Origin: Aplectana chamaeleonis | Lineage: Eukaryota > Nematoda > Chromadorea > Rhabditida > Cosmocercidae | NCBI GenBank assembly: GCA_029168955.1 | Contig: JAPDOI010000379.1 | Span: 1-64,000 of the forward strand | Length of the DNA: 64,000 nucleotides | Direction: 5' to 3' | In this document: positions 41,626 through 51,839 of the stretch, piece by piece | Position numbering within the stretch: position 1 is the stretch's first letter | Layout: every line of letters begins with the position of its first letter | Program-made: the position numbers and the translations under genes | Notes under the pieces: generated by a model | The model's database searches: none | What the model was told of the DNA's origin: nothing | Seen by the model: only the letters and a program-made list of their open reading frames with translations

Positions 41626-42290
41626 TGTGAAGAACTTCTCCATAAATAACGATGCAGTAGCAACATTTTAGACTGTAGCCGGAGTTTTAGCTCACGAGAC
41701 ACGCTTTCAGACGAGTTGCATGCATTAATAGAGCCTATTAACGCTTTAATGCTTCACTTCTTAGATTGGACAAAGTACGTCCCCCCATGAAATTGAAGAT
41801 TTTAATAATTCTAGAAAATTATTTGGCATTTCCAAGAAATTCTCGACAAACTGGTAGCTAACACCCTCTTGAATTCAGGGAGAAAATCGTCTAAAATCCA
41901 ACACCGTTTCGCATAATCACTGAGCAGCTAGGACTCATCATGGGGGTTTCTAGGCCAAGGCCGTTCCCTAGCTGCTGCAAAAGTGGGCGTAACGGGGCGG
42001 AACCACCGCAGCATATGCTGGTGCAAGTTTTGCGTTTGAAGCCCCAGTTCACGCGACATATGCTGCTCCCAGCTTCGGATTTCAAACGCCACGTTCGCGC
42101 GACTTATGCTGCTCCTAGTTTTACGTTTTGAACGCAAAAATTTTCAGCCCTTGCCACCCCTGGTTGCGCTTGAAACCCTCGTAATCGCGGCCTATATGCG
42201 CTTCAATGCCCTTTCTACCTAACTACCACGAGTAAACTTTCTGAAACGATCAGTGTATACAATATTTATTCCAAAAACACAAAAGAGCTT

Positions 42291-42771
42291 ATAGCACAGT
42301 CCAAGTTCAGGAGTAATCTTAGATATTATACTCAGGCCGCCATGTATAGCAACCCTGCCAAGCGCGAAATCTCCAATTCGCTCAAATAAGCGAGAAAAAG
42401 CTAGGAAAAAGTCGACCCCCGTGGAAGAAAAAATGGGAAACGCCCACCGACAAGCTTCCGGTCTCAATACTGAAGAAGAAGCGCGACCGATTTTGCTCCA
42501 AAACTATGTTCTTCCTTTTGTTTTCGGTCTGACTTTATTTTGCGATCTGCTTCAAAACCATAGCTGCGAATAACGAGAAAAAAACAGGCTCGAAACAACT
42601 CGTCCATGAACTGCTCGCCGTTCAAATTTGGAATCTTTGAGGGATCATCACTCCGTTCGTAGGGAGTTTTAAGCGATTCTGGAGAAAATATTGTGATCAG
42701 CGTAAAATTTCCCTCAACATAAGCAGAAAAACGAAAATTCGAATCTGGGGTTTGACTGTGCCTTCAAAATG
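42291..42771 (-). mobile_element. TTAA-type MITE related to 58,883, reverse orientation
   Basis: The left end is GCACAGTCCAAGTTCAG and the right end is TTTGACTGTGCCTTC. The interior CTCAAATAAGCGAGAAAAAG and GGGAAACGCCCACCG is the reverse complement of 59,185-59,270. No protein is encoded. Confidence 0.7.
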
Positions 42772-43149
42772 AACTCTCCGGAATTCCATACATATATTCT
42801 TATGCAACAACCTCATACAGAAATTCAGGGAAAATATTCACAGAAACTTACTAAATCACCATCACTGACAATCATTGAAATTTATTCGAAAACATACTAC
42901 TAAATTCTACCTGTTATCTCAAATTAGCAGCACTCGCAGTGATTTGCAAATTGATGCGCACGTCTAATGAGTTGCAGTATTTTCCTTTCTTCTGCCCCGG
43001 ATACCAAAAATAGGCGTAATCGAACTCCAGCAACCTCACAACTACGTTATGGCTTAGAACACATTATTTTACTGTGAAGTTTCCCGACTTCCACCTTTTT
43101 CTCAGGAAAGTTCAGTTAGAGGTGTTTGGATATGCGAACGTATGCTTAA

Positions 43150-43627
43150 AGGCAGTGTTCACGATCTGAATCGTTTTTCTGTTTTCCGCCCATCTTGAAA
43201 ATGGTCCCAAGCTGATTCTAATGATGTCTCGGGAATCGTACAAGACCTTCTGGGAACAGAGGTATGGCCCCTCAAAAATTGAGCTAGGAAAGCATGGTGG
43301 ACGAGTTGTCCGAGGCTTGTAACTTCCGTCTTTTGCAGCCGATGTATGCGAGCTGACCTGAGAGAAGTTGAGAATGAGGGGAAGAACGGAGCTACTGGTC
43401 GGACACCATTGCTCACCTCACCCTCTCGAGTGTTCATTCGTTCACATCGGAGGGCCGGAATTGCGCTTTGGGGTTTGCCTTGCGCTCAGAATGGCGACTT
43501 CGGCCTCTTTTGGGGCTCTTCTTGGCTCGTTTTCATGCGTTATTTCGACGTCAACGTTACAGTGTGCCCCTACACTACCCGTTTCTAGTGGAAACTGAAA
43601 CACATTTCTTATCGTGAACACTGCTTT
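43150..43627. mobile_element. TTAA-type MITE, AGGCAGTGTTCACGAT ends
   Basis: It starts TTAA/AGGCAGTGTTCACGAT and ends ATCGTGAACACTGCTT. The interior matches 5,415-5,888 closely along its whole length (GTTTTCCGCCCATCTTGAAA, GGACGAGTTGTCCGAGGCTT, CGTTTTCATGCGTTATTTCG). The right TTAA has decayed. Open frames in it are by-products. Confidence 0.88.
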
Positions 43628-43696
43628 GAGAGAAAATACCACACATCTCGAGAGTGGGCAATACGGCAGCATTAGCAGCATTATACTAACAAATTG

Positions 43697-43990
43697 AGCA
43701 GAATAGGAGACTCAACTGGGAGCGCGTCAAGCGCCGGGAAATTTGTGCGGAATTCAACTGAGTGCGCAGAGCTCCGGGGAAAGTGTGCGGTATCCAAGTG
43801 GGAATGCGCCAAGCGCCGAAGAAAATATAGGAGACTCAACTAGGAGTGCGGCGAGCGCTGGGGAAAGTGTACGGGACCTAGCTGGAAGTGCGCAGAGCTC
43901 CGGGGAAAGTGTGCGGTCTCCAAGTGGGAATGCGCCAAGCGCCGGGGAAAATACAGGAGACTCAACTGGGAGTGCGGCGAGCGCTGGTAA
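43697..43990. repeat. 42-bp tandem repeat with 126-bp higher order
   Basis: Seven units of about 42 bp, such as GGGAATGCGCCAAGCGCCGG, alternate in three types, so the pattern repeats every 126 bp. In one + frame (43,743-43,994) each unit gives 14 residues of the form GE(S/N)xxxxxxSAxSA. The unit shares the 42-bp length, but no sequence, with the large minisatellite. It might be a coding low-complexity exon, but no start, splice sites or domain support that. Confidence 0.85.
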
Positions 43991-44083
43991 ATGAGCGCAA
44001 GACTCATGACAATGACGGACAAGGCGCACCGGTGAGTGAGACGAGAGAAAATGTGTTTACAGACCTCATGTTTTTTTTATTTC

Positions 44084-44828
44084 AGAAGCAGTTATATCCT
44101 TACATGTGCACATTTGATGTGGAACACGATATCAATGGTCCTGGTACGTGGGGCATTGATTTAGCCGATGAGAAATCTCCTCATACACCAATCGGCGTTA
44201 TTCAGAATGGTCAGGATGGTAATACCACCATTGCTGTTATGAAACGTGACTATCTAAGTTCTGAGTTTTATCTTATTTAGATTTGATGGTCACTGCATCA
44301 ATTTCCAGGTAATGTGCGCAGACAAATGCAGACCGGCTTGTTTCAAGATGTTCTTTGGCGTCGTTCGGTACAGTTAATGGAGCAGAACCTATGACTTGCG
44401 AAATGTTTTCATTGTTTGAGCGTATGAGTGGTTCAATCTTCAATTCAGCCTATTATCTACTTTGTTTTCTGGACATTCGTCCTCCGATTCTCGATATCTT
44501 CAGTGGTTTTCATATTGAAAAAGAAGATCTGTTGATATATTTCGTTTCACACGAGACTATCAGGGGTTTTGTATGTGCTCTGTTATTGAAAGGTACATCT
44601 CCTGGTAAATTAAGTGCTCCTTTTCTTTTGGTTGCGTCTTTTGGACCTTGTGTAATTGCTAAGTGTTTGTTATGTAACGATTTTTTGCTGGGTGACGCAA
44701 AAAATAGATGTGATTATCAAATCTGTGTTCCTGTTGCTCTATTGAGTGTTTTCTATGTGATCTGTTATGAAGATCTGTTGATTGATATTTTCTTGGGGAA
44801 AGAAGGAGATGGGGGTGCAAGAACATAA
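44084..44828 (+). CDS. Two unrecognised open frames
   Basis: A possible exon follows TTTATTTCAG at 44,083 and stays open to TAG at 44,278 (MCTFDVEHDINGPGTWGIDL, HTPIGVIQNGQDGN). A second frame, 44,355-44,828 (157 codons), is rich in Leu, Phe, Cys and Val (APFLLVASFGPCVIAKCLLC) and could have membrane segments. Base composition differs from neighbouring repeats. I recognise neither; they could be remnants of a mobile element or chance open frames. Confidence 0.25.
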
Positions 44829-44839
44829 AGGGAAAACTT

Positions 44840-45270
44840 TATAGGAGAGCTAAAATGAAACGAAAGTCTGGGTAACTTATAATTCATCGAGTAAGGGGAA
44901 CTGGAAGCAGATCAAAGCAGCGGAAAGGATAGGACGAGGAGGAGCACCAAGAGGAAGAGCAGGCGCTGGTGCGAAGCAGAACAACGAAAGAGAGTCCAGC
45001 ACGGCAGTACGAAGAGGAAAAGGTGGTTCGGTTGGTGGAAGAGAAAGGGGGAAGCTTTAGAAATGCTAGCGTACCATTTAGTTACTAAACATAGTTATTA
45101 GGTAGCTAAGGCGGAGCGATCCGAAGCGTGGAATTGCAGATTGATGACGTCACAGCCTCTGCATTCTACCCTCACGTCCGGCAAAGTTATTTTCCCCCAC
45201 GTCGGGCAACCACGCCGACGTGGAGGGAGAAAGGAAGGGTCCGACCCGACAGAAATCTGGGGTCGGACCC
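44840..45270. other. No supported gene; purine-rich and GGTCCGACC repeats
   Basis: At 44,900-45,060 the + strand is purine-rich (GGACGAGGAGGAGCACCAAG). At 45,160-45,300 several GGTCCGACC/GGGTCGGACCC motifs occur, abutting the broken end of the BEL element. It is possibly old LTR or filler DNA; unresolved. Confidence 0.35.
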
Positions 45271-45273
45271 CGT

Positions 45274-46310
45274 TCAGGCTGGGGTCGGACCCGCCAAATA
45301 TCTGAGTTGAGCCTGTTCTGAAATCATTGCTGTTTCAAGCACATCCTCACACTTGTTCCCTGTGCAGCTTCCCGAATGGGCACATCTTTTCGGGTCGACA
45401 ACATTCTGGATGGTATTCCACGTAAACATTATAGTTTCCTTCTCACACTCTAGAGGAAGACCTTTCCATCTGAAACTATATTGTTTGATTGTCGTGTCAT
45501 TCTTTGTGATCCTGAGACAAGCTTCTTGATTGAAGGTGTTCAGTTTGATTATGATTGTCACTTCTACGTAACACTTGCCGCTTTGGATTGAGTTCTTTGA
45601 ACAAACCTTGGTCTTCAAAGTGAAGATATCCACATCTTGGCATCCGATAGCTGTACTTGTCAAAATTGCTATTGCTATGACAATCAAAGGAGTGTTCAAA
45701 ATTGCCTCGATGTCCTTTCTCCGTTGTTCTCTTCTTCTCCCAGTCCCAGCTTCCGTAGGATCACGTAAAGACATCGAACTAGCGACTTGAAACCACATAT
45801 GAGAAGCTTCCACCCAATTCTGCATGGTTTTCCAAGAATGACAGGGACGTAGCAGAGGGTGTAAATCGCTGCGATAACGATGTAGATGACTGTCAGCAGT
45901 ACCATTAGTGCAGTTCTTGGATGACATTCTGGATTGAACACATTTGCCGTTGAGAACCAAAACTGTACCTGTTCACAGAATGGTACTGGTGGGCATGAGA
46001 TTTTGATTACATATACTCGATTGTTTTCCACAGTCTTCCATTGAACAATGTGAGTGTGAAGAGTGATTTCGGGAGGGAAAATTATGGTTTCCTTTGAAAG
46101 AGGACGTTCTAGAAGAGTACAGTATCCTTCGGTACAGACCTCATATTTCCCAGAATTATTGCTCAATATTTCCAGTCCTCCATCCACACAATTGACCGTG
46201 GCAGTGCTGAATTCTTTGCTTGTAGATTTGATGTTTCTACCGCCATTAAGGAGCACACAATACGCATCATGAGTAACGTCGTCGGTACACTCGCGGCACT
46301 CTGTAGACAT
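45274..46310 (-). pseudogene. Env-like glycoprotein of a BEL/Pao element (phlebovirus Gc-like)
   Basis: Two overlapping open frames, 46,310-45,696 and 45,960-45,274, are offset by a frameshift near 45,720. The upstream frame has paired cysteines and a hydrophobic stretch followed by a basic region, as in a membrane-anchored N-terminal glycoprotein. The downstream frame begins with a signal-like hydrophobic run and then a Cys-rich ectodomain. That ectodomain includes an RCxxSGSCxGxKC motif like the one in phlebovirus G2/Gc class II fusion proteins, which are known as Env of some nematode BEL elements. It stops at 45,274 without the remaining ectodomain and anchor. The break and frameshift make it non-functional. 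Assignment rests on motif and context. Confidence 0.7.
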
Positions 46311-47580
46311 GTTATTGTTGCACGCTCTTTTTGAGTTTCGCTGTAATCGACTTTCCTTCTTTCCCGAATGTTGTACCTTTTCCGACCTTCTTCATGAGTG
46401 TCCGGGGCGGATTTTGCTGGTGGAAATTCCTCTTCCTCTTCATCGCGTTTTTCGTCGTCCGATATGGATACTATTTGGTCTTCAATCTCGAGGGGCACCA
46501 AGAGATTTATCGGCCTGTGCAGGAAGTTTCCATTCGGCATACGTACTGTTGCCTCTCGAATCGCTGAATCCGCGCCTTTCTTAAGCTCTGAAATTCTTCC
46601 CATTTTCCAAACATTACTAGGAATATTCGGATCTGCGAGTAGGACTACTGTTCCAACATGTGGCCATTTTGTGCCTGTCCGCTTGTTGTCCATTCGCGTC
46701 TTATGGGCCTCTCGAATCATTGAGGTACATCTTCTGCCATATTTTCCAGTAATATTCCGTCAATTTGTGGGAACAAGACAGAGCAGATTCGGCTTGTTGT
46801 CTTGTTCGAAGTTGAATCAATTCTTGGGGTGGGAGATACGTCGTATCCCCATCGTCTTTCCGTATTGCCTCAAAAGGAAAAGTTATTTCAATGTCCTTCA
46901 CCAAAAAGTCAATAGGGCGAAGAGGCTTCAGTTCTTCGAAAAGATCTCCTTGATAGGTTAAAGGACGACTGTTTAAACTCCCTTCAACTTCAGTCATCAC
47001 AGTTGTCAGTTCTTCCACTTTCAAGATGCGATTTCCTATGGTTTTGTAGAAAGAATGTTTGATTGATTTAATCAACCGCTCATAAACAGCTCCCTGCCAC
47101 GGAGCATAAGGTGTGATGGTTGACCATTCTATTCCTTTTTCAGCCATTCTTGATTGGAACTTCTCATCATTTCTCGCTTGTAGAACTATATTGTGCAGGA
47201 TTTGCTCTCCGAGGATGAAAGATGGGCCATTGTCCGAAGTTATAGATGCTGGATTACCTCTTCGTGTGAAGAATCTCCTCAGGGCCATCAGCAACTTTTC
47301 TGTGGACATCTCCAGAACGATTTCCAGGTGTAACAGTCTTGTCGTCATGCAAGTGATGATGAATCCATAGACTTTCCCGTTTTCATTGTCCTTCGCTGCG
47401 AGTGGTCCGAAGTAATCGATTCCCACGTTTTCAAAGGGTTTCGAACGAGTTACTCTCCATTCCGGTGGTGGTCTCATTGGAGGATAACGATACGACACGT
47501 TATTCATTCTTTGTACGTCGGTGCAACCTAGAAGCACTTCTGGCTGAACATCTCGAACTTGCGGATTGAAGCACTAAAGC
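46163..47580 (-). pseudogene. BEL/Pao integrase and C-terminal domain, frameshifted
   Basis: Frame 47,537-46,701 has the integrase core: VGIDYFGPL with the first Asp, ITSDNGPSF with the second and PWQGAVYERLIKSIK with the Glu, in the D,D-35-E order. Upstream, GCTDVQRMNN corresponds to the zinc-finger end, with the second Cys replaced. Frame 46,720-46,163 continues as the BEL-specific tail (VGTVVLLADPNIPSNVWKMG, ATVRMPNGNFLHRPINLLVP). The two frames are offset near 46,715. The acidic, Lys-rich end then overlaps the env frame. Reverse transcriptase, RNase H, protease and gag are missing upstream, so the copy is 5'-truncated near 47,780. Confidence 0.92.
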
Positions 47581-47780
47581 TGGTCGTCTTCCGAAACGTC
47601 AGGAGCGATTCAAGAAGCGCTATTCTTGAATGACTTGACAACAGCTCTTCCAGAGCTACAGGGTTCCCAAGTGAGCTCTCTCTCTTAATGAATAAATTTT
47701 GCGAACTTCGCGATACTCGCGATTTGGAGTGGTTTTCCTGCGCGGGAAGCTTAATCATGATGCAGGAACAAATCTCCAAG

Positions 47781-48108
47781 TAGGGGGGAGGACTAAAGAT
47801 TCAAATGAATAATGAATGATGCCGCTATCGGAAATCGAAGAATAGTGCAGTGCCACCAAAAGGTGCACATCTACATAACATTTTCTCAGAAGGGTCGGTT
47901 GGAGATCAATATGCAGGAAAGTCATTGCAGCACCACCGCTTTCACCGAACGGTTGATGAACCTACAAAGTGACGGACGTACTACAGTATATTTCTACAGT
48001 TTCTGAGTTAGCAGTGATCGATAACGCCATTACGTATATGACATCGGAAGGATTATTTACTCTTCATCCTGAGTGGTCCCCAAGTAGGTTTAGACCGTGG
48101 TGCGCCCC
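47781..48108. other. No supported gene
   Basis: Unannotated sequence between the truncated BEL end and a MITE. Nothing recognisable is seen. Confidence 0.4.
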
Positions 48109-48268
48109 GTACCCTCTATAAAACGTCGTAATTCACATAAGTCAAGGCGCAAGCGGCGCGCGTGTTGCCTCTGCCTCCGTCTGCCCTACGCTCACTCACT
48201 GTCTCTAACCTCCGCTCCGCACCAGCACGTGTAGGAACCAAGTGAATTTTGCCGTTTTATAGCCTGTA
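48109..48268. mobile_element. MITE with GTACAGGCTATAAAACG ends, copy 2
   Basis: CTATAAAACGTCGTAATTCA on the left pairs with GTGAATTTTGCCGTTTTATA on the right. The interior CTCCGCTCCGCACCAGCACG is the same as in 41,464-41,625. Confidence 0.88.
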
Positions 48269-49700
48269 AAAGAATCTGAAGGAAAACCGGAAAATGACAA
48301 CAATTTTATTCAACTATTTGATTCAATGAAACAACAAATTGATCACTGTCAAGTCTAAAAAATTTTAACCTCCTGAAGAAAGAAGAAATACAACCGGGAA
48401 GTGACACCTAATCTTATTCTGTACAAATTCAATAACACCTAAAACAATCGATGAGTACGCTAGTCGATTGCACCCGTAGATGCCGTTGGTAAGTTAAGAG
48501 AGATGTGATTATAATGTCCGCTATTATTCAACCCTGTATTGTTGTATCACAGCTATGTTTTAAGTGAATATGGCACACGCAAGATAAGGCTTAGGTATAG
48601 CACACCACTGAGCTCTGCTATACATACATATGTGAAAAATGAATGACCGACATATGATGCGAAACATATCAGTAGTGGTAGCAATCAGTGGATATTCCGG
48701 CAAGTAGCCAAGGGATACGAAATGTCCTGACACATTGTGATGCAGTAAACCAGGCTTTGAGCCATGTTCATATCACGACTCGAAAGATAGCAATATAAAG
48801 TGAGATCCAAATCATTAACGCAGAGCTGCTGCAAGGGACATCGAGATCTGGATCACCTGAAAGACGCACTGATAACTGGTTATGAATGCAGCTTCAAGAA
48901 CCCCTGCAAACAGCTCATAGAGCACTGGGTTCCAGGATCAATGACTAGAGTCGCTATGACGTCGTACAGTTTGATTTTTAATTACCATGGCACTGATGCT
49001 TGACTGGATTTCAAAACACAGTAACCGCGTTTTAGGCATAACCAAGGATGCCCATTCGGATTGATCATGTGTTTAAAGCGGGCGGATCGTAGCTATGTAC
49101 AGGAGATTCAACGAGCTATACGATGCCACTGCTCGCCTTCCAATCGAATATTCAATGATTGTCCTCAATCCCACCGAGAACCCTCATGGACCTATGATAG
49201 TCTCGGCAATTTTCCCGTTCATCTCGATCCACCTGTCATTCATCCGAGTCGATCTTGAGAGGCTGGGCTGCAGGCTAACTCGAAATTCATGCCACATGAG
49301 GCAATTTTTCGCCAAACTCGAAGGGCAGTATCGATGGTGCATATCAGCCATTACAATTTTTATTCGATTCGTACGAGAAACACCTATCGCGTCGCCTGTA
49401 GCGGAAGCTAAGCAATAGGCCTTAGGCAGTTTCAACGCTTCTTCTAACGTTGCTATGAAGAGAAGAGCTACCACGCCGGTACTGCCAGAACACGCATTGC
49501 GCGTAGCTAAACGATCGCGTCTATGAACGACTATGCATTTTATCGATGCGAGAAGGTTTCAACAATTTGTTTGCAGTCAGCCCCTACAGCTACCAAAATG
49601 GAAAGTTTCTTCTGCAATTGAAAACTTGCCATGGAATACGAAACAAGCATGAACTTCTGATCAAGAGTCAGCATTCATAACTATCATTCTCGCGTACTAC
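48269..49700. other. No supported gene (1.4 kb)
   Basis: Mixed AT-rich intergenic DNA. A decayed right end of the hAT-like MITE of 22,961 is visible near 49,388-49,425. Open frames at 48,800-49,474 overlap on both strands and show no domain. Confidence 0.4.
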
Positions 49701-50951
49701 CAGGTTGTCCAATAAGTTTTGTCCGAAAATTTCACCATTTTTAATTTTTTTCAACTTTTTTGAAAAACAAGTCTAATCAACAATATAATCACCACAGTTA
49801 TCCATAACAGTGGCCCATCGATTGAGCAGGTCACCGATGCCCTTCGCCCAGAACACCGGGGGCTGCGACTCGAAGTCCGCGATGTCGGATTTGAGGTTGT
49901 CGTAGTAGGTGAATTTTCTTCCGGCCAAATGGTGCTTCAGCGGGCGGAACTAGTGGTAGTCGGAGGGGGCGAGGTCCGGGGAATACGGCGGATGGGCAAC
50001 CGTTTCCCAGCCGAGCGTCGCCAACTTCTGCTGGGTCTCCTTCGCCACGTGGGTGCGCGCGTTGTCGTGCAGCAGGTGGACCGAGGCCCGTCGGGGACGC
50101 TTTTCTCAGATGGCGGCGGCTAGTTTCTCGGGCTGATCGGTGTAGATGGAGGCAGTGACCGTCCTGCCTTGCGGGAGCAGCTCGAAGTACAGCATGCCCT
50201 TGGTGTCCCACCAGCAGCAGAGCATGATCTTCAGCGGGTGCAGGTCGGCTTTCGGCGTCGTCGGCGGCTCTCCTTCGCGCGGGATCCAGACGGCACGGCG
50301 GGCGACGTTGTCGTAGAGGACCCAGTTCTCATCGCCAGTGACCAGGTCCTCGAGAAACTGCTTGCGATGCGGACGAAGGAGGAGGGACTGGCAGACGGCC
50401 ACGCGGCTCTGCTTGTTGGCGTCCGTCAGACGGTGGGGGGTCCAACGGGCCAGAACTTTGTGGTAGCCGAGTAAGTTGAGTTGATTGTGGATGGTGGACT
50501 TGCTGCAGCCGAGCGTCGTTGCCAGTTCACGGGTGGTGGCTTCCGGCTTCTCCTTAATACAGCGACGGACTTCATCATCATCCACCGTAGAAGGCCTCCA
50601 GCTGTGCTCCCTGCCCTCGAGGCTCGTGTCGCCGCTCTCGAAACGATTGAACCAGCGGCTGACTGTGCGTTGGGACACTGCATCCTCCTTGTACGCTCTG
50701 CAGATGTTGGCGACCGCGGTGCCCGTGTCGTTGCCCAGCTGCCACTCGTAGTACACGAACGGACGAATTCGACCTTGGTCCATTTTAGCTTATGCTGGTA
50801 GCTATACGCGGCGACTGCGCCTTATATACCCCTAGCGTAGAACTTTGGAGAACCTTCTAGAAGGTTCTTACACTTGCCTGATATTATAACACTTCTAAGG
50901 AAAATTATAGAATTTTGAAAATTTTCGGACAGGAATTATTGGACGGCCTGG
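49701..50951 (-). mobile_element. Mariner transposon, 1,251 bp, TA target duplication
   Basis: The ends CCAGGTTGTCCAATAAGTTT and AATTATTGGACGGCCTGG are inverted, with TA immediately outside each (49,699-49,700 and 50,952-50,953). Length and layout are those of a Tc1/mariner-type element. GC content of the coding part is well above the surroundings. The transposase runs on the - strand. The insertion lies just 3' of the metallopeptidase gene's stop codon. Confidence 0.95.
49773..50783 (-). pseudogene. Mariner transposase with two in-frame stops
   Basis: ATG at 50,783 and TAG at 49,773-49,775 are in one frame of 337 codons, a normal mariner length. Seen in order are an N-terminal helix-turn-helix region (SQRTVSRWFNRFESGDTSLE; TLGCSKSTIHNQLNLLGY), WVPRE-type WIPREGEPP, the catalytic Asp in VTGDENWVLYDN, the second in HDNARTH and the third in SPDLAPSDYH, giving the DD34D triad. 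TGA at 50,106-50,108 and TAG at 49,950-49,952 break it; no frameshift is needed. The copy therefore decayed recently but cannot encode full-length enzyme. Confidence 0.93.
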
Positions 50952-51321
50952 TATAATATCAAGGACTGGCGAAAGTCGCAAATATGAAGATGAAACAGGA
51001 ACAAAATTGCAAAGGAGAGGGACCAACTATGGAGAAAGTTAACGCTTGCACTGAGAATAGCAGTTTAAAGGGCTCATCAGCAGCCGTGCGCGTAGTTGTC
51101 AGCAGAGCACGAAATCTCGCAAAATCAACTGGTAAAACTTGTGTTTTAAAACTCCACGGAGCGTCTAACGCACTTATTCCCAGGCTCGAAGGTGTTCCGA
51201 TAGTATCAAACAGAAATGCGGTCAGAAGAACTTTTGACCACACTAAGCCAAGTAGAACGCAAAAGGTCAACAATTCTTCTACCTTTGCAGGCTTCTTTAC
51301 AGGGTATTCTATGGCTGGTGA

Positions 51322-51839
51322 TTAACACTGAGAGTCACCGATCCTCTCGAGCAACTTGCTGCAGCCACTATTTCCTCCGAGGCAATGATACCTATTAAAA
51401 ACCTGATGTATACCTATATAGTCGAAGATCTCCTCATGAGACTTGCACTGCGAACAGAACTCGTCACATGCCGGGCACACGATTACACCCTCACGTAGCC
51501 AACCATTGGTGATCTGAAAATGACAATTTACCATTTAAGTTCAGAACTATTATTAAGTTTGAAAGTAAACCGACCCTTTTGATGTGGACATGCTGACCGG
51601 CGAAATAGCATGGATAAAAGTTGGAGTCATGAACGGCAATATGCAAAGTACCATTCTGACAGGAATGCTAAATTATTTCAGGATTACAACACAAATACAG
51701 AATCTTAAAGAGTTGAAAGCGAGAAGATTGCAACCTCATAACAACCGGCCATGTAGTGCAACAACGACCTCACTCTACCGCACTTCCGCTCCCGCCACGG
51801 CTGCTTGAAGTCGAGACAGCGTGAGGAAGTTCCATACAC
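51322..51839 (-). CDS. M8 peptidase C-terminal exons with stop
   Basis: 51,839-51,735 encodes [20 protein letters not shown] and MAGCYE. 51,655-51,575 encodes [20 protein letters not shown]. 51,513-51,322 encodes [20 protein letters not shown] and ends [13 protein letters not shown] then TAA at 51,324-51,322. The donor after GCYE (gttgca) is weak, and a Cys normally a few residues later is absent, so this junction could be off by a few codons. No obvious hydrophobic GPI-type tail is seen. Confidence 0.85.

Noticed and set aside
49831..50211. 126-codon minus-strand frame overlapping the mariner
   Set aside because: It is an alternative frame of the transposase, whose own frame carries the DD34D motifs.
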